The notes: a model not told the origin generated them from the letters alone. A DNA stretch of 64,000 bases from Nonomuraea rubra (GCF_014207985.1 NZ_JACHMI010000001.1:5501001-5565000); one strand, 5' to 3'; numbered from the stretch's first letter, positions 9,901 to 22,007 are shown. A program made the numbers and translations.

Positions 9901-12900
9901 GTGAAGTAGCTCTGGGCGACGTAGTGCCCGGCCGGGCCCGTGAGCTGGGCCTGGAAGTACAGGCCGCGTTGCAGCGGGGTCACCGGTGCCGTGCGCTCCG
10001 CCGTCGTGCAGGCGTCGGCGATGCGCTCCAGCGCGCGCCGCCAGTGCCCGGTGAGCTCGACGGGGACGCCTTCGGCCAGGGTGAAGGCCGCGCGGAGGCT
10101 GCCGGTGGCCGGGTCGAGCCAGGCGTTGACCTCGACGGCGTACGGGCTGCCCTGGTCGCCGCCGGTGATCGGGAGTGCCTGGGATTCGGTGGCCTGGCCG
10201 AGGTAGTTGAACAGCACCTGCGGGTGCGCGCGGAGGAGCGGGGCGGTCTGCGGGTTGAGGTACCTGAGCAGGCCGTAGGTGAGGTGCCCGCGCTCGTCCG
10301 GCTGGCGTTGCGCGACCTCGCGGGCCGCCGCCACCGGGTCGGTGTGCGGCGTGAGCCGTACGGGTGCGATGGCGGTGAACCAGCCGACCGTGCGGGTGTA
10401 GTCGTGGTGGCCGAGCTGCGGGACGCGGCCGTGCCGTTCCAGGTCGGCGGCGAGGTCGGCGGGGGACTGCTGGACGTGCGTCAGCGCGGCCCGGAGCGCG
10501 CCGCACAGCAGCTCGGTGAGGCCGATGCCGAGTGCGGCGGGCGCGGTGCGCGTCAGGAGGGTGGTGAGCTCGGGCGCGATCTCGACGGTGGTCTCGCGCA
10601 GGTTCCCGATCGCGGGGAGCAGGGCGGGGGCGTCGAGCGTGTCCAGCCAGTGTCCGAGGGTGCCGATGGCGTGGGTGGAGCGGGTCGCCAGGGTGCCGGC
10701 GTACTCGGCGTAGGAGGTGGTGGGCGGGGGGAGGGGTGCTCCTCGCATGGCGGTGGTCAGGTCGTCCAGCAGGATGAGCCAGGAGACCGCGTCGATGGCG
10801 AGGTGGTGGGCGGTGATCACCAGGGTCCTGCTCGCCTCCAGCCAGGTGAACGCGATCAGCTCGCCGGTCTCGGGGTCGAGCCGGCCGGCGGCCTCGTCGG
10901 CGGCGGCCGTCGCTCCGGTCGCCGCCCGGGCGACGGTCACCTGGCGCGGCGGCTCCGTGCGCAGCGCCCACACGCCGTGCTCGATGTGCAGCCGCAGCCG
11001 GAGTGCCGGGTGTGCGGCCACGACGGCGTTCGCGGCGCGCCCGGCGTCGGCGAAGCCGGTGCCGTCCGGTGCCGTCAATGTCCTGGCCTGGGCGAATCGT
11101 GCCAGGGAGCCGCCCAGCTCGCGCTGGCGCAGGATGATCGGGGTGGGGGTCAGCGGGCCGTCCTCGTGGCGGGCGGGCGCGGGTGCGGTCGTGTGTGGGT
11201 TCAGGTGTTCGGCCAGTGCGCGGGGTGTTCTGTGCAGGAAGACGTCACGCGGGGTGATGGGCAGGCCGAGTGCTCTGGCCCGGTTGACGACGGTGATGGC
11301 GATGATGCTGTCGCCTCCGGCGCGGAAGAAGTCCGTGTCGGCGTCCGCGTCGGTGCCGGGGAGCGCTTCGGCGAAGATCGCGGCCAGCGCGGCGACCGCC
11401 CGCTCGCCCGCGACTGCCCGTTCGTCCGCGACTGCCCGTTCGTCCGCGACTGCCCGTTCGTCCGCGACTGCCCGTTCGTCCGCGACTGCCCGTTCGTCCG
11501 TGAATGCCGGTCGGTTCGCGAGTGCCGGGGCGCCGTCGCGCGCGGGATCGTCCGCGAGGGCGACGGCGTCGAGCCGGGACGCGCGTTCCGCCAGGGCCTG
11601 GCGGTCCAGCTTGCCGTTGACCGTCAGCGGCAGCGCGTCCACCCGCAGCACCCGCCCGGGCACCATGTACGCGGGCAGCTTCGCCGCCAGCAGCCGGGTC
11701 AGGTCCCCGGGCACGACGCCCACGACGTGCGCGACCAGATGGTCACCGCTGCCCGCCACGGTGACGGCCGCGTCCACCACGCCGTCCAGCTCCCTGATCG
11801 CGCCCTCCACCTCGCCAGGCTCGACGCGGAACCCCTTGAGCTGCACCTGGTCGTCGGCGCGGCCGGCGAAGACCAGCTCGCCGTCCAGCGTCCGGCGGGC
11901 CAGGTCGCCCGTGTGGTACATGCGGGAGCCGTCACCCGCGAACGGGTTCGCCACGAACCGGCTCGCCGTGAGCCCCGGCCTGCCCAGGTAGCCGAGCGAC
12001 ACCTGGTCACCGGCGACGTAGATGGCGCCCACCCGCCCCGGCGGCACCGGCCGCAGCCGGTCGTCCAGCAGGTACGTGACCAGGCCGGGGATGGGGCCGC
12101 CGATCGGGGCGCCGTCGTGGTGGACGGCGAAGTCCTCGGACGTCAGGACCCGGTGGGTGACGTGGACGGTGGTCTCGGTGATGCCGTACATGTTGACCAG
12201 CTCCGGCGAGCCGGTGCCGTACCGCTCGGCCCAGGCGCGCAGCCGCCCGAGATCCAGGGCCTCGCCGCCGAAGACGATCCTGCGCAGCGAGGACAGCGGC
12301 TCGGCCTCGCGCCGGTCGGCCTCGATGAACTGGTAGAACGCCGACGGGGTCTGGTTGAGCACGGTGACGCCGCGCTCGCGTACCAGGCGGTGGAAGTCGA
12401 CGGGGGAGCGGGTCAGGCCGTACTCGGGGATCAGCAGCTCGCCGCCGTGCGCGAGCGCGCCCCACAGCTCCCACACGGCGAAGTCGAAGGAGTAGGAGTG
12501 GAACTGCACCCACACGTCGTCCGGGCCGAAGCCCATGTCCTGGCGGGTGTTCGCGAGCAGCGTCACCACGCTGGAGTGCGGGACGACGACGCCCTTGGGC
12601 CTGCCGGTCGATCCCGAGGTGTAGATCACGTACGCCGGGTCGTGCGGGCCCGCCTGCGGCCCGCCGGGGGCGGCGTAGAGCAGCGGCTCCTCCCCCTGGA
12701 CGAGCACCCGGGCCGGGACCCCCGCTTCGGCCAGCAGCTCCGTGAGGCGGTCCCGGTGGTCCCGGTCCACGAGCACGACCCGCGGGGCGGCGTCCTGGAG
12801 GACGTAGCGCAGGCGTTCGTCCGGGTAGGCCAGGTCCAGCGGCACGTACGCGGCGCCCGCGGTGACGGTCGCGACCAGGGCGACGACCTGCTCGGCCGAG

Positions 12901-15900
12901 CGCGGCACGGCGATGGCGACCCGTTCGCCCGGCCCGGCGCCGGCCGCGCGCAGCGCCGCGGCCAGCCGGTCCTTCGCCTCCGCCAGCTCGCCGTAGGTGA
13001 GTGAACGGCTGCCGCCGTCGAGCCCGCACTGGGTGACGGCGGTCGCGGCCGGGTCGCGCCTCGCGGCGGCGTCGAACAGCCCGCCCAAGGTCGCCCGCAC
13101 ACCCGACAGGACAGCGCCAGGCGACGTGCTGGGGGCCAGGTCGCGTACGAGGTCGTCCGGCCGGGTGAGCAGCCCGGTCAGGGCCCGGGTGAACGTCGCC
13201 AGGATCGACCGGGCGCCCCCTTCCCGCAGCAGCTCGCAGTCGTAGATCAGGTTGAAGCGCGGCCGCCCGCCCGGCCCGCGCTCCACCACCAGCGTCAGCG
13301 GGTAGTGCGGAGCACCCTCGTTCACCACACCGGTGATGACCAGCTCGTGACCGGGCCCGCGCAGGCTCTCCACGTCGGTCGCGACGTCGAACACCACCAG
13401 CGTGTCGAACAGCGGCCCGCCACCGGCCTGGCGGCCGATCGCGGCCAGCGAGACGTGCTGGTGCGGCAGCACCGCGCTCTGGTGCTCGCGCACGGAGCCG
13501 AGCAGTTCGCGGGACGTGGTGGCGACGCCCCACCGCGCCCGTACGGGGATCGTGTTGATGAACAGCCCCACCATGTCCTCGATGCCGGGCACCTGCGCGT
13601 CCCGCCCGGACACCGTGGACCCGAAGACCACGTCCTGCCCGTGCAGCAGGCCGCCCAGCGTCACCGCCCAGGCACTGTGCACGGCCACGCTCAGCGGCAC
13701 GCCCGCCTCCCGGGCGGCAGCGTCGAGGTCGCCCTCCGGTTCCGCGGTGGTGTCGGCGAACCGGCCTGACGGGGCGTGCCCCTCGGCGACCAGCGAGGGG
13801 CCGGGCAGCCCGGCGAGCTGCTCCCGCCACACCCGGTCGCTCGCCTCGCCGTCACGTCCGGCGAGCCACCGCACATAGGCGGGGAACCCGCCCAGCGCAT
13901 GCACGCTGCCCGGCGCGTGGTACTCGGCCAGCAGCGCGCGCAACATGGCGGGCACCGACCAGCCGTCCGCGATGATGTGGTGCACGGTCTGCACCAGGAC
14001 GTTCCTCCCGGCGCCCGCGCGGATGAGCGTGTAGCGCATCAGCGGCCCCGCCGAAAGGTCGAACCCGGCGCGCCTGTCCCGTTCCGCGTGGTCGCGGATC
14101 TCCTCGGCGGTCATGCCGGGCCGGTCCAGCGTGGTGAACGGCGCGGTCATGCCGCTCTCCAGCACCGAGACCACCCGGCCGTCGGCGAGCGCGACGAACC
14201 GCGCGGCCAGGTTCGGGTAGAGCGTGAGCAGCCGGGTGGCGGCCGCGGCGAGCCGGCCGGCGTCCACCTCGCCCTCCAGCGTCAGCACCTGCTGCTCGAC
14301 GTAGCTGCCCGCCGAGTCGTCGTCGAAGACCGAGTGGAAGTACAGGCCCTCCTGCAGCGGGGTCAGCGGCAGGATGTCGTGCAGCGCCGGGCCGTCCAGG
14401 GCGTCGACGTCGGCCTGCGTGAGCGACAGCGGGCGGAAGTCGCTGGGGGAGTGGCCGCCCCGGTCGAGCGCGGCCAGGCCTTCCAGGGCGGCCAGGAAGT
14501 ACCCGCCGATCGTGGCGACGTCCTCGCCGGTGAGCACGCCCTCGGGCCAGGAGATGGTGGTGGCCAGCTCGTACGCGCCGGTCGGGCCGGGCTCGGCGAT
14601 CGCGTTGAACTCCAGGGCGCGCGGCAGCCGCATCCCCGGATCCCGGCGCTCGCCCAGGAGGCCCGTGGTGCCCGCGAGCTGCCAGTCCCCGGTCCCGCCC
14701 GCCTCGTAGCGGCCCAGGTAGTTGAACAGCACCTGCGGGGCGGGCGCGTCGAAGGCGTGGCCGGCCACGTAACGCAGGACGCCGTACGGCAGGCCGTTGC
14801 CCGGCACCCGGGCGAGGTCCTCCTTGACCGCCTTGAGCGCGGCGGACAGATACGCAGGCGCGGTGTGGTCCGGCGCGGCTCCGGGGTCCACGGTCACCGG
14901 GAAGAGCGTGGTGAACCAGCCCACGGTCCGCGACAGGTCCGGCTCGAACCCGGCCGCGTCCGCGACGAACCGTCCCTCCCGGCCGTGGCCCTCCAGCTCG
15001 ATGTGCGCGAACGTCTGGTCCTGGCCGAGGTCGCGGCGCCACCGGGCGAGGGCGACGGCGAGCGCGGTCAGCAGCACGTCGTTGACGCCGGCGTGGAACC
15101 GCGCGGGGATCTCGCCCAGCAGCGCGGCGGTGACCTCGGGGCCCGCCGTGACGACCCGCACCCGCTCGCGCGCGACGGTGTCGGCCTCCGACAGCGGGCG
15201 CCTGCCCAGCGGCTCGTCCGCTCCGGGCAGCGGGCGCCGGAAGTAGCCGGCGTCGAAGGAGGTCTCCTCCAGCACCTGCGTCCAGCGCCGGAACGACGTG
15301 CCCACCGGGGGCAGCTCGATGGGCGTGCCCGCCGAGAGCTGCCGCCACGCCGTGGCCAGGTCGTCCATCAGGATCCGCCAGGACACGCCGTCGATCACCG
15401 TGTGGTGGGCGACGAGGACCAGTTGCCGGGCCGCGCGCCGCCAGACGGCACGCAGCATCACGCCCCGGTCCGGGTCCAGCCCCCCGGCGGCGAGCGCGAC
15501 GCACTCGTCGAGCGGCCGGTCGCTCTCCTGCCAGCCGGCGGACGCCTGGCCGGCCTCCGGGACCTCGAAGCCCCAGCGGTCGCCGCGTACCAGCCTGGCC
15601 CGCAACATGTCGTGCCGTTCGAGCAGGGCGGCGAGCAGCTCGTCGAGGGCGCCGGCGGTCAGGTCCGCCGGGGTGTTCAGCACCGCCGACTGCACGAAGC
15701 CGCCGATCGCGCCGGTGGTCTCACCGAGCCACCGCACGATGGGCGACCCCGTGACGGTGCCGGTCGCGACGTCCCCGGAGTCGGCGGGCGCGGCCGCGTC
15801 GCGCCTGGCCACCGCCGCCAGCGCGCCCACGCTGCCGCCGGCGAAGATCTCCGTCGCGGTGACGTGCAGTCCAGCCTCGCGCAGCGCGCTCAGCAGCGAG

Positions 15901-17957
15901 ATCGCCAGCAGGCTGTCGCCGCCGAGCTTGAAGAAGTTCTGGTCCACGCCGACCGCGTCCAGCCCCAGCACCGAGGCGACCGCCGCGCACACCACCCGCT
16001 CGTCGTCGGTGGCGGGCGGTACGAGCGGGCCCGTCCCGAGCTCGGGCTCGGGCAGCGCGCGCCGGTCCAGCTTGCCGTTCTCGGTGAGCGGGAACTCCTT
16101 CATGACGACGACGTGCGCGGGCACCATGTGCTCGACCATGTTCCCGGTGGCCCACGCCGTGACCTCCTCGGGCCGCAGGCCCTCGGCGCCCGTCGCCGGG
16201 ATCACGTACCCCACCAGGTAGGTGCCGCCCGCGGCGTTCTTCTTCGCCACGACGCAGGAATGGCGCACGCCGGGGTGCTCGGCGAGGCCGGCCTCGACGT
16301 CCTCCAGCTCCAGCCGCATGCCGCGGATCTTGATCTGGTTGTCGGCGCGGCCGAGGAAGTCCAGCGACCCGTCCGGTGCGAACCGGGCGAGGTCGCCGGT
16401 CCGGTAGAGGCGGGACCCGTCCGCGGCGAACGGGTTGGCCACGAACCGGGACGCGGTCAGGCCGGGCGCACCGGCGTACCCGCGGCCCAGGAGGAACCCG
16501 CCCACGTACAGCTCGCCGCCGACGCCGACGGGGACCGGGCGCAGCTCGTCGTCCAGCACGTACAGCTGGGTGTTGGGGTTGGCCTTGCCGATGGACGTGG
16601 ACAGGCGCTCCGCCGCGCCCCGGTAGATGACGTGCGAGACGCCGATCGTCGTCTCGGCGGGGCCGTAGCCGTGGTAGAGCGGGATGCCGAGGCGGGTGCG
16701 GAAGCGGTCGTACAGCTCTGGGGTCAGCACCTCGCCGCCGCACCACACGTGCCGCAGGCTGTCCAGCCGCCCGGAGTCGCCCGCCATCTCCAGCAGCACG
16801 TCCAGCATGGACGACACCAGGTACGTGAAGGTGACGCGCTGCTCGTCGATCACGCCGAGCAGGTGGTGCGGGTCGCGCTCGCCGCCGGGCCGCAGGACCA
16901 CCAGCCGGCCGCCGCGCACCAGCGGCAGGAAGATCTCGTTGATCGAGATGTCGAACGACAGCGGCGCCTTGAACAGCGACGCGTCGTCCGGGCCGAAGCG
17001 CAGGATCTCGCCGGCCTGCCACAGCAGCCGCTCGCTGATCGCCTCGTGCCGGATCATGGCGCCCTTCGGCCGCCCGGTCGAACCCGAGGTGAAGATCACG
17101 TACGCCAGCGCGGGGCCGGGGATGTCCACCCCGGGGTCCCGGGCGGGGTACGAGCCGAACCGCCAGTCGCCGAGATCGACGGCCACGGCCTCGGGCTCGC
17201 CTGCGGCGGCCTCGCCGGAGTGGGCGAGCTGCAGCGCGAGCCCGGCGTCGGCGATGACGACCGCCCGGCGCGCGGCGGGCCAGCGCGGATCGAGCGGCAC
17301 GAACGCGCCGCCCGCCATGAGCACGCCCAGCAGCCCGATCACCATGTCGGCGGAGCGCTCCAGCGAGATGCCGACGACCTGCTCGGCCTTCAGCCCGCGC
17401 TCGATCAGGTGGTGGGCCAGCTGGCCGGCCAGCTCGGCGGTCTCGCGGTAGGTCAGGGACCGGCGCTCGTCGACGACGGCGACGGCGTCCGGCCTGGCCC
17501 GCGCCTGCTCGCGGAACAGCTCCACGATGGTCGGGCGCTCCCGTTCGGCGCCGGTGTCGTTCCACCGGGCCAGGGCCCGCAGCCGCTCCGCCACGCTGGA
17601 CGGGCCGATGGTGCCCACGGGCCGGTCGGGGAAGTCGGCCAGGTCGTCCAGCGCGAGCTGCGCGTCGGCCGGCGGCACGCCCTCGGGGACGGTGATGCCG
17701 TCCCCGGTGACCTCCCAGCCGGCGGGCGCGCGCCCGCCGTTGCCCGCCCAGCCGAGCACGTCGGTGAAGAGCGTGCCGGGGGTGAGGTCGAGGCCGTCGG
17801 GGCTGCGGCCCGTCGCCCAGTACGCCAGCCCGATGGCGCACGCCTCGGCGAGGGTCCTGTCGGGATGGTCACCGGTCCGCCGGCGCAGGCCGGCCAGCCG
17901 AGCGGAAGAAAGCGAAACGTGACGAGCGCTTGGTTCCAACATCGCAGACTCAGCCAT
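6918..17957 (-). CDS. cchH: Coelichelin-type three-module nonribosomal peptide synthetase
   Basis: 3679 residues, start MAESAMLEP at ATG 17957 with GGAGG 13 nt and GAGAGGG directly upstream; the longer open frame only overlaps cchG. Domain order A-T-E-C-A-T-E-C-A-T, no thioesterase. Landmarks: A1 SGSTGRPKG about 290, T1 GGDSL about 680, E1 [10 protein letters not shown] about 850, C2 HHIIADGWS about 1325, A2 about 1780, T2 GGDSI about 2210, E2 [10 protein letters not shown] about 2385, C3 [10 protein letters not shown] about 2785, A3 about 3240, T3 GGHSM about 3640. Codes read by aligning to GrsA: A1 DINYWGG-IG, A2 DFWNVGM-VH, A3 DMENLGL-IN, which I recall as N-formyl-hydroxyOrn, Thr and hydroxyOrn in CchH. 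Predicted product: coelichelin, released by the separate esterase (23127-24260). The third C domain has an altered HHxxxDG motif. Confidence 0.95.
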   Translation of the reverse strand: MAESAMLEPSARHVSLSSARLAGLRRRTGDHPDRTLAEACAIGLAYWATGRSPDGLDLTPGTLFTDVLGWAGNGGRAPAGWEVTGDGITVPEGVPPADAQLALDDLADFPDRPVGTIGPSSVAERLRALARWNDTGAERERPTIVELFREQARARPDAVAVVDERRSLTYRETAELAGQLAHHLIERGLKAEQVVGISLERSADMVIGLLGVLMAGGAFVPLDPRWPAARRAVVIADAGLALQLAHSGEAAAGEPEAVAVDLGDWRFGSYPARDPGVDIPGPALAYVIFTSGSTGRPKGAMIRHEAISERLLWQAGEILRFGPDDASLFKAPLSFDISINEIFLPLVRGGRLVVLRPGGERDPHHLLGVIDEQRVTFTYLVSSMLDVLLEMAGDSGRLDSLRHVWCGGEVLTPELYDRFRTRLGIPLYHGYGPAETTIGVSHVIYRGAAERLSTSIGKANPNTQLYVLDDELRPVPVGVGGELYVGGFLLGRGYAGAPGLTASRFVANPFAADGSRLYRTGDLARFAPDGSLDFLGRADNQIKIRGMRLELEDVEAGLAEHPGVRHSCVVAKKNAAGGTYLVGYVIPATGAEGLRPEEVTAWATGNMVEHMVPAHVVVMKEFPLTENGKLDRRALPEPELGTGPLVPPATDDERVVCAAVASVLGLDAVGVDQNFFKLGGDSLLAISLLSALREAGLHVTATEIFAGGSVGALAAVARRDAAAPADSGDVATGTVTGSPIVRWLGETTGAIGGFVQSAVLNTPADLTAGALDELLAALLERHDMLRARLVRGDRWGFEVPEAGQASAGWQESDRPLDECVALAAGGLDPDRGVMLRAVWRRAARQLVLVAHHTVIDGVSWRILMDDLATAWRQLSAGTPIELPPVGTSFRRWTQVLEETSFDAGYFRRPLPGADEPLGRRPLSEADTVARERVRVVTAGPEVTAALLGEIPARFHAGVNDVLLTALAVALARWRRDLGQDQTFAHIELEGHGREGRFVADAAGFEPDLSRTVGWFTTLFPVTVDPGAAPDHTAPAYLSAALKAVKEDLARVPGNGLPYGVLRYVAGHAFDAPAPQVLFNYLGRYEAGGTGDWQLAGTTGLLGERRDPGMRLPRALEFNAIAEPGPTGAYELATTISWPEGVLTGEDVATIGGYFLAALEGLAALDRGGHSPSDFRPLSLTQADVDALDGPALHDILPLTPLQEGLYFHSVFDDDSAGSYVEQQVLTLEGEVDAGRLAAAATRLLTLYPNLAARFVALADGRVVSVLESGMTAPFTTLDRPGMTAEEIRDHAERDRRAGFDLSAGPLMRYTLIRAGAGRNVLVQTVHHIIADGWSVPAMLRALLAEYHAPGSVHALGGFPAYVRWLAGRDGEASDRVWREQLAGLPGPSLVAEGHAPSGRFADTTAEPEGDLDAAAREAGVPLSVAVHSAWAVTLGGLLHGQDVVFGSTVSGRDAQVPGIEDMVGLFINTIPVRARWGVATTSRELLGSVREHQSAVLPHQHVSLAAIGRQAGGGPLFDTLVVFDVATDVESLRGPGHELVITGVVNEGAPHYPLTLVVERGPGGRPRFNLIYDCELLREGGARSILATFTRALTGLLTRPDDLVRDLAPSTSPGAVLSGVRATLGGLFDAAARRDPAATAVTQCGLDGGSRSLTYGELAEAKDRLAAALRAAGAGPGERVAIAVPRSAEQVVALVATVTAGAAYVPLDLAYPDERLRYVLQDAAPRVVLVDRDHRDRLTELLAEAGVPARVLVQGEEPLLYAAPGGPQAGPHDPAYVIYTSGSTGRPKGVVVPHSSVVTLLANTRQDMGFGPDDVWVQFHSYSFDFAVWELWGALAHGGELLIPEYGLTRSPVDFHRLVRERGVTVLNQTPSAFYQFIEADRREAEPLSSLRRIVFGGEALDLGRLRAWAERYGTGSPELVNMYGITETTVHVTHRVLTSEDFAVHHDGAPIGGPIPGLVTYLLDDRLRPVPPGRVGAIYVAGDQVSLGYLGRPGLTASRFVANPFAGDGSRMYHTGDLARRTLDGELVFAGRADDQVQLKGFRVEPGEVEGAIRELDGVVDAAVTVAGSGDHLVAHVVGVVPGDLTRLLAAKLPAYMVPGRVLRVDALPLTVNGKLDRQALAERASRLDAVALADDPARDGAPALANRPAFTDERAVADERAVADERAVADERAVADERAVAGERAVAALAAIFAEALPGTDADADTDFFRAGGDSIIAITVVNRARALGLPITPRDVFLHRTPRALAEHLNPHTTAPAPARHEDGPLTPTPIILRQRELGGSLARFAQARTLTAPDGTGFADAGRAANAVVAAHPALRLRLHIEHGVWALRTEPPRQVTVARAATGATAAADEAAGRLDPETGELIAFTWLEASRTLVITAHHLAIDAVSWLILLDDLTTAMRGAPLPPPTTSYAEYAGTLATRSTHAIGTLGHWLDTLDAPALLPAIGNLRETTVEIAPELTTLLTRTAPAALGIGLTELLCGALRAALTHVQQSPADLAADLERHGRVPQLGHHDYTRTVGWFTAIAPVRLTPHTDPVAAAREVAQRQPDERGHLTYGLLRYLNPQTAPLLRAHPQVLFNYLGQATESQALPITGGDQGSPYAVEVNAWLDPATGSLRAAFTLAEGVPVELTGHWRRALERIADACTTAERTAPVTPLQRGLYFQAQLTGPAGHYVAQSYFTFDRRLDAGALAEAMAYVIARHPVAGAGFTTDASGNPVQVLAAGRRVNVRTVELSTEAEAEELRARDRDTGFDPGEPPLVRLTVVRLPGGHDRLLLSYHLLLWDGWSREIVLRDLFDAYAAVVAGRPLDPVPATPSFEDHARALAARDVSASERFWAEHLAGLPGPTLLAGPSPSLPDELPPALVRTLPAEQSRLLREAARTHGVTLNAVLTGAFGLLLGAHTGRSDAVFGVTVSGREGEGLSGVVGVLLNTVPMWTRARPGDTVREYLSSVQAARVAAMEHEHLGLGEIQRGSGHDTLFDNLFVLQNFLDLDALATLNARHGIVAERADDSTHYPFTWVVTPGDELTVKLEYRDRDTGRARRLLDDYVRVLGDLARWTGPVGALPGLGPEPVPAGRTDIGTDTVVDRFDLAADRDPGRVALVAHGRSMTFAQLRERSRAVAGVLAGRGLGPETTVGLAIPRSLDSIVALFAVLRTGAAYVPLELDHPDERIAAIVADARPDVVLTVSSVSPRLTGSVPPGNLIELDRPLPEAEPFVTFAPGDPGRLRHPAYTIYTSGSTGQPKGVVTEYAGLTNMLINHQRRIFEPVLAEHGHRVFRIAHTVSFAFDMSWEELLWLADGHEVHICDEELRRDAPRLVEYCLEHRIDVINVTPTYAQQLVAEGLLDDPARRPPLVLLGGEAVTPALWRRLAETEGTVGYNLYGPTEYTINTLGVGTFECQDPVVGVAIDNTDVYVLDPWLRPVPDGVPGELYVSGIGIARGYLGQPGQSAHRFVACPFGEPGERMYRTGDLVLRRPDGNLMYLGRTDQQVKIRGHRVEPAEVEAAFAAHPAVRFAAAVAQSDPQVDGAYRLAAYLVLDGGDLAAVAAEVGAGLPDYLRPTHYAQVEAIPLTVNGKADTKALPEARPLGALTTSAERGPATETESAVCEFFAEALDLDDDEVSAVSDFVALGGHSMLAVRLIGLLRREYGPVITIRDLFALRTPEAIARHLDERN
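11411..11500. repeat. 18-bp minisatellite in the A2-T2 linker of the NRPS, 5 perfect copies
   Basis: Five perfect head-to-tail copies of CGACTGCCCGTTCGTCCG, with decayed copies on both sides. On the coding strand each unit adds the six residues ADERAV, giving a charged Ala/Glu/Arg linker just before thiolation domain 2. The length is a multiple of three, so copy-number change keeps the frame. Confidence 0.95.
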
Positions 17958-17983
17958 CCCTCTCGGAAACCTCCATCGATCAC

Positions 17984-19762
17984 CTATCCGGCCTCTCGCC
18001 AGGCCCGCCACAACCGCGCGTACCGGCCGTCCAGGGCCACCAGCTCCTCGTGGGTGCCCTGTTCCACGACCTGTCCCGCGTCCAGCACGGCGATGCGGTC
18101 CGCCGCCACCGCCTGGGTGAGCCGGTGCGCCACGAACAGCGCGGTACGGCCCCGGCACGCGGCCAGCACGGCCCGCTCCAGCTCGGCGGCGCCCTGGCTG
18201 CCCGCCTCCGCCGTCGACTCGTCCAGCACCACCACCGGTGCCCGGCCCAGGATCAGCCGGGCCAGCGCGAGCTGGGCGACCTTGCCGCCGTCCAGGCGCT
18301 CGCCGCCCTCGCCCACCACGGTGTTCAGCCCGTCGGGCAGCGCCGCGACCCACGGTTCGGCGTCGGCCGTGCGCAGGGCGTCCATGAGCTCGGCGTCCGT
18401 CGCCTCCGGCGCGGCCAGCCGCAGGTCGTCGGCGAGCTTGCCGGAGAACACGTGCGTCTCCTGCGTCAGGATGCTCACCAGCACCCGCGCCCCCGCCTCG
18501 TCCAGCCCGGCCAGGTCGGTCGAGCCGATGCGCACCGTCCCGGCCTGCGGGACGCCGATGCCCGCGACCAGCGCGGCCAGCGTCGACTTGCCCGCGCCCG
18601 TCGCTCCCACCAGCGCGAGGGAGCCGCCCGCCGGAATCTGCAGGTTCACCTCCCGCAGGACCGGCCGCTCGGACCCGGGGTAGCCGAACGTCAGCCCCTC
18701 CACCGTCACCGGGTACGGCCCCGCGCCCGCCGGTGCGACGGCCGCCCCGCCCACCAGCCGCTCCTCCGCAGGCTCGCCCAGCACCCCGACCAGCCGGGTC
18801 AGGCTCGCGCCCGACTTCTGCGCCTCGTCGAAGGTGAACATGATGGCGCCCAGGGGGTTGAACAGCCGGTGGAACAGCAGCGGCGCCACCGACGCCTCGC
18901 CGAGGGTGACGGCGCCGGCCTCCAGCAGCACGTACCCGGTGACGATGATCAGGACCAGCCCGATGAACTCGGCCCGGTTCTCGCGGCCGACGAACCGGCC
19001 GAAGAAGCGGAACACCTCGATGCCGAGATCGCGAACCCGCCACGACTCGCGGGCGACCCGCTCGCGGAAGACGCTCTCCATCCGGTACGCCCGGACGGTG
19101 CCGATCCCGTTCAGCCCGCTGATGAGCGCCTGCGCCCGGTCGGCCTGGGCCTCGCGCTGCGCCCGGTAGAGCGGCGCGGACCTGGGCAGGTACCAGCGCA
19201 GGGCCAGCGCGTACGCGGGCAGCGCCGCGGCGCCCGCCAGCCCCAGCCGCCAGTCCAGGCCGAACATGCCCACCGTGGCGATGGCGACCAGCACCCCCGC
19301 CGAGAACACGGTGGGAACGGCCTGCCGGATGCCCTTGGACACCACGGCCACGTCGTCACCGACCCTGGACAGCACGTCACCGTGGCCGACCTGCTCGATC
19401 CGGGCGCTCGGCATGCCCAGCACGGCCCGCACGGCGCCTTCCCGCAACCGCGCGAGCAGCTCCGCGCCCAGCCGCCCGATCAGGTACGCCGACGCCGCCG
19501 TGGCCGCCGCGCCGAGCAGCGCGGCGGCGACCAGCAGCACCCCGACCGTGACCAGGATGGAGTGCGGCTCGCCCGCGACCACCCCGTCGACCACCCGGCC
19601 GAGCAGCAGCACGGGCACCACCTGGAGCGCCGCCCCGGCCACGGTGGTGGCGGCGGTGGCGGCCGTCAGCCAGGGCGCCTCACGGCAGGCCGCGGCGACC
19701 CATCGGGCGGCCTCGCGTCCGGTGGCCGTGCGCAGCGCGGCGCGAACCTCCTTGCTGTTCAC
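17984..19762 (-). CDS. cchG: ABC exporter half-transporter with degenerate signature (siderophore export)
   Basis: 592 residues: six-helix exporter domain (about 20-330) and NBD. Walker [11 protein letters not shown]-loop ILTQETHVF, Walker B VVVLDEST and H-loop VAHRL are intact, but the signature reads LDGGKVAQ instead of LSGGQ. It is the mirror image of the protein at 5231-6931, so a heterodimer would have one complete ATP site (this Walker A/B with the partner's LSGGQ) and one dead site. GTG start at 19762; 26 nt before the NRPS start. By position equals CchG, proposed in the coelichelin system to export the siderophore; direction of transport is inferred, since related IrtAB-type pairs can import. 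Confidence 0.92.
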   Translation of the reverse strand: MNSKEVRAALRTATGREAARWVAAACREAPWLTAATAATTVAGAALQVVPVLLLGRVVDGVVAGEPHSILVTVGVLLVAAALLGAAATAASAYLIGRLGAELLARLREGAVRAVLGMPSARIEQVGHGDVLSRVGDDVAVVSKGIRQAVPTVFSAGVLVAIATVGMFGLDWRLGLAGAAALPAYALALRWYLPRSAPLYRAQREAQADRAQALISGLNGIGTVRAYRMESVFRERVARESWRVRDLGIEVFRFFGRFVGRENRAEFIGLVLIIVTGYVLLEAGAVTLGEASVAPLLFHRLFNPLGAIMFTFDEAQKSGASLTRLVGVLGEPAEERLVGGAAVAPAGAGPYPVTVEGLTFGYPGSERPVLREVNLQIPAGGSLALVGATGAGKSTLAALVAGIGVPQAGTVRIGSTDLAGLDEAGARVLVSILTQETHVFSGKLADDLRLAAPEATDAELMDALRTADAEPWVAALPDGLNTVVGEGGERLDGGKVAQLALARLILGRAPVVVLDESTAEAGSQGAAELERAVLAACRGRTALFVAHRLTQAVAADRIAVLDAGQVVEQGTHEELVALDGRYARLWRAWREAG

Positions 19763-19813
19763 CCGCTCACATCCGTGCCGAAGCGGGCCGGGGACAGGGC
19801 TCGTGCACCGGCG

Positions 19814-20857
19814 TCATCCCTGGCCGACCGACTTGACGAGCTCGTCGATCGCGTACGGCAGCGACAGCAGCGTGCTCTGCGAGATGGCCGCGCCGACGGC
19901 CGGGCCCTCGCTGTCGAGCAGGTACGACACCTTGCCGTTCTTGACCGCGGGCAGGTTGGCGAACAGCTCGAACTTCTTCAGCGCCGCCTGGTCGGCCTGG
20001 TCCGCGATGACGAAGAGGCGATCGACGTCGATGAGGTCGATGCGTTCTGGGGACAGCACGGTGTAGAAGCTACCGCCCGCGATCTTGTCGATCTCCGGCT
20101 GCCCCTTGAACCCGATGCCCGTGACCAGCCGCCCGCGCACGTCGGTGGTGGTGAAGGGGGCGACCGAGTTCTTGTACCAGGACAGCGCGACGGCGGTCTG
20201 ATCGGCGAACTCCGGATGCGCGGCGCGGGCCGCGTCGAGCTTGGCCTGGATGTCCTGGACCAGCTTCGCGCCCTCGTCCGCCTTGCCGAGCGCCTTGGCG
20301 ATGTGCAGCGCGTTGTCCTGCCACGGGGCGCTGAACGGCTCCGTCTCGGTCTTGGTGCGGCCCACCGTCGGGGCGATCCTGGTGAGCCGGTCGTAGGCGG
20401 CCTGGTCGATCTCGGAGTACACCGCGATGATCAGGTCGGGCCGCAGCGCGGCGATCTTCTCGTAGTTGGGGCCGGAGTCCCCGTTGGTCATGACGACCTC
20501 GGGCCGGGTGCCGCCCCACCTGTCCTTCACCCAGGGCCACTGGGTGTTGATGTCGGGGGACCGGCCCGGCGGGTTCGGGTACTGGTCGACCATGCCGACC
20601 GGCTTGATGCCGAACGCCAGGATGGCCTGGTCGTCGGTGTAGCCGACGGAGACGACCCGCTGCGGGGCCTGGGTGATCTGCGTGGAGCCGAACGCGTGCT
20701 CCACGGTGACCGGGAACGCGCCACCGGTGGTGGGGGCCGCGCTGCCGGCCTCCGGCTGGGGAGCCGGGCCGGAGCCGCAGGCCGCGACGAGGATCGCGGC
20801 GGACAGTGCCACCGCCGAACGCCGTAGGGCCGTCAGGGTCGTTCCTGGTGAAGGCAT
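19814..20857 (-). CDS. cchF: Iron-siderophore ABC transporter substrate-binding lipoprotein
   Basis: 347 residues with a lipoprotein signal peptide ending LVAAC (Cys27), then a two-lobed periplasmic-binding-protein type fold of the FepB/FhuD class (VVSVGYTDDQAILAFGIKPVGM, NYEKIAALRPDLII, LALIDVDRL-type segments). It should capture ferri-coelichelin outside the cell and deliver it to the permeases encoded just upstream. An AAGGGA ribosome site precedes ATG 20857 and an iron box lies 60 nt upstream. Position and type match CchF. Confidence 0.93.
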   Translation of the reverse strand: MPSPGTTLTALRRSAVALSAAILVAACGSGPAPQPEAGSAAPTTGGAFPVTVEHAFGSTQITQAPQRVVSVGYTDDQAILAFGIKPVGMVDQYPNPPGRSPDINTQWPWVKDRWGGTRPEVVMTNGDSGPNYEKIAALRPDLIIAVYSEIDQAAYDRLTRIAPTVGRTKTETEPFSAPWQDNALHIAKALGKADEGAKLVQDIQAKLDAARAAHPEFADQTAVALSWYKNSVAPFTTTDVRGRLVTGIGFKGQPEIDKIAGGSFYTVLSPERIDLIDVDRLFVIADQADQAALKKFELFANLPAVKNGKVSYLLDSEGPAVGAAISQSTLLSLPYAIDELVKSVGQG

Positions 20858-20916
20858 CGGGGTCCCTTGCTGTCCGCTGCGGTCTCGAGCGCCAGGGAAA
20901 CCGTAACACGTCGATA

Positions 20917-20935
20917 TTAGGTAAGGCTAACCTTG
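20917..20935. promoter_or_regulatory. Iron box (DmdR/IdeR type) before cchF
   Basis: TTAGGTAAGGCTAACCTTG matches 16 of 19 positions of the DtxR-family consensus TTAGGTTAGGCTAACCTAA. It overlaps the 3' end of the permease gene and lies about 60 nt upstream of cchF, so it could make cchF-cchG-cchH-cchI-mbtH iron-repressed independently of the permease genes. Confidence 0.75.
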
Positions 20936-20936
20936 C

Positions 20937-22007
20937 CTAGCGGTCTCTTCTGAGGTTCGCCCGTACTAGCAGGTAGACGAGGAAGGGGCCGCCGATGGCG
21001 GCGGTGACCACCCCGACGGGCAGGCCGACCGGCAGTGCCGTACGGGCCACCAGGTCGGCGCCGATCAGCAGCAGCGCGCCCGCCAGCCCCGAGGCCAGGA
21101 GCGGCGGGGTGGCGTGCCGCGCCAGGCGCATCGCCACCTGCGGCGCCACCAGCGCGACGAACGGGACGGGCCCCGCCGCGCTCACCGCCACCCCGGCCAG
21201 CAGCACGGCGCACAGCAGCAGGACCGCCCGCACCAGCGCGTAACGCACGCCCAGGCTCGCGGCGACCTGGTCGCCGAAGTGCATCGGCCTGAGGGGGAAG
21301 GCGAGGTAGGCGACCACGGCCAGCAGGGCGAGCGTGCACCACAGCGCCACCAGGACCTCGCCCCACGAGCGCTCGTCCAGCGAGCCGATCAGCCACGCCT
21401 GGGCCCTGGCCACGTCCCGGATGTCGGCCGTGACCAGCAGCCAGGTGGTGATCGCCTCCATCACGGCGCTCACCGAGATGCCGATGAGGATGAGCCGCAG
21501 CCCCTCGATCCCGCGCCGCCAGGCCATGAGGTACACCAGCAGGCCGGTGCCGAGGCCGCCCGCGAGCGCGGCCCCGGACAGGCCCACGGTGCCGGTGATC
21601 GCCGCGGCGGCCCCGCCCGACACCGTCACCAGGAACACCGAGACCGCGCTCGCGCCGCTGGTGATCCCCAGCACGTCGGGGCTGGCCAGCGGGTTGCGCG
21701 CGATGGACTGCGTGATCGCCCCCGACAGCCCCAGCGCGACCCCGACGACGAGCCCGGCCAGGGCGCGCGGCATCCGCAAGTCCATGATCACGAACTCGTC
21801 GACCCGCTCGCCCCGCCCGAAGATCGTGGCGATCACCTGGGGCAGGCCGATGGGGAAGTCCCCGACGCCGATGGACAGGCAGAACACCAGGAACGTCGCG
21901 CCCGCCAGCAGCAGCGTGACGGCCAGCAGCCAGGGCCGCCACACGAACGACGCCCGGCCGAGCCGCACGCCCGGCGCCACCGTACGCCTCGCCGCCGTCT
22001 CGCTCAT
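20937..22007 (-). CDS. cchD: FecCD-family iron-siderophore permease
   Basis: 356 residues, about nine to ten hydrophobic helices, with FecCD landmarks LRMPRALAGLVVGVALGLSGAITQ, NPLASPDVLGITSGA and GPVPFVALVAPQ followed by GADLVAR. Start MSETAARR at ATG 22007, overlapping the previous permease stop as ATGA; the longer open frame is spurious. Forms the transmembrane importer with the partner permease. No ATPase gene follows, unlike the S. coelicolor cluster where cchE sits here. Confidence 0.9.
   Translation of the reverse strand: MSETAARRTVAPGVRLGRASFVWRPWLLAVTLLLAGATFLVFCLSIGVGDFPIGLPQVIATIFGRGERVDEFVIMDLRMPRALAGLVVGVALGLSGAITQSIARNPLASPDVLGITSGASAVSVFLVTVSGGAAAAITGTVGLSGAALAGGLGTGLLVYLMAWRRGIEGLRLILIGISVSAVMEAITTWLLVTADIRDVARAQAWLIGSLDERSWGEVLVALWCTLALLAVVAYLAFPLRPMHFGDQVAASLGVRYALVRAVLLLCAVLLAGVAVSAAGPVPFVALVAPQVAMRLARHATPPLLASGLAGALLLIGADLVARTALPVGLPVGVVTAAIGGPFLVYLLVRANLRRDR

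Noticed and set aside
11411..11500. CRISPR-like array
   Set aside because: Repeats are head-to-tail with no spacers and lie in frame inside the NRPS.
7260..18683. Two very long plus-strand ORFs (1914 and 1635 codons) opposite the NRPS
   Set aside because: They have the Arg/Gly/His-rich composition of antisense frames in high-GC genes, no recognisable domains, and lie entirely opposite a perfectly conserved NRPS.
17958..19043. Longer NRPS start giving a 4041-codon frame
   Set aside because: The extra N-terminus is out-of-frame translation of the cchG gene; the NRPS proper starts at 17957 after the cchG stop.
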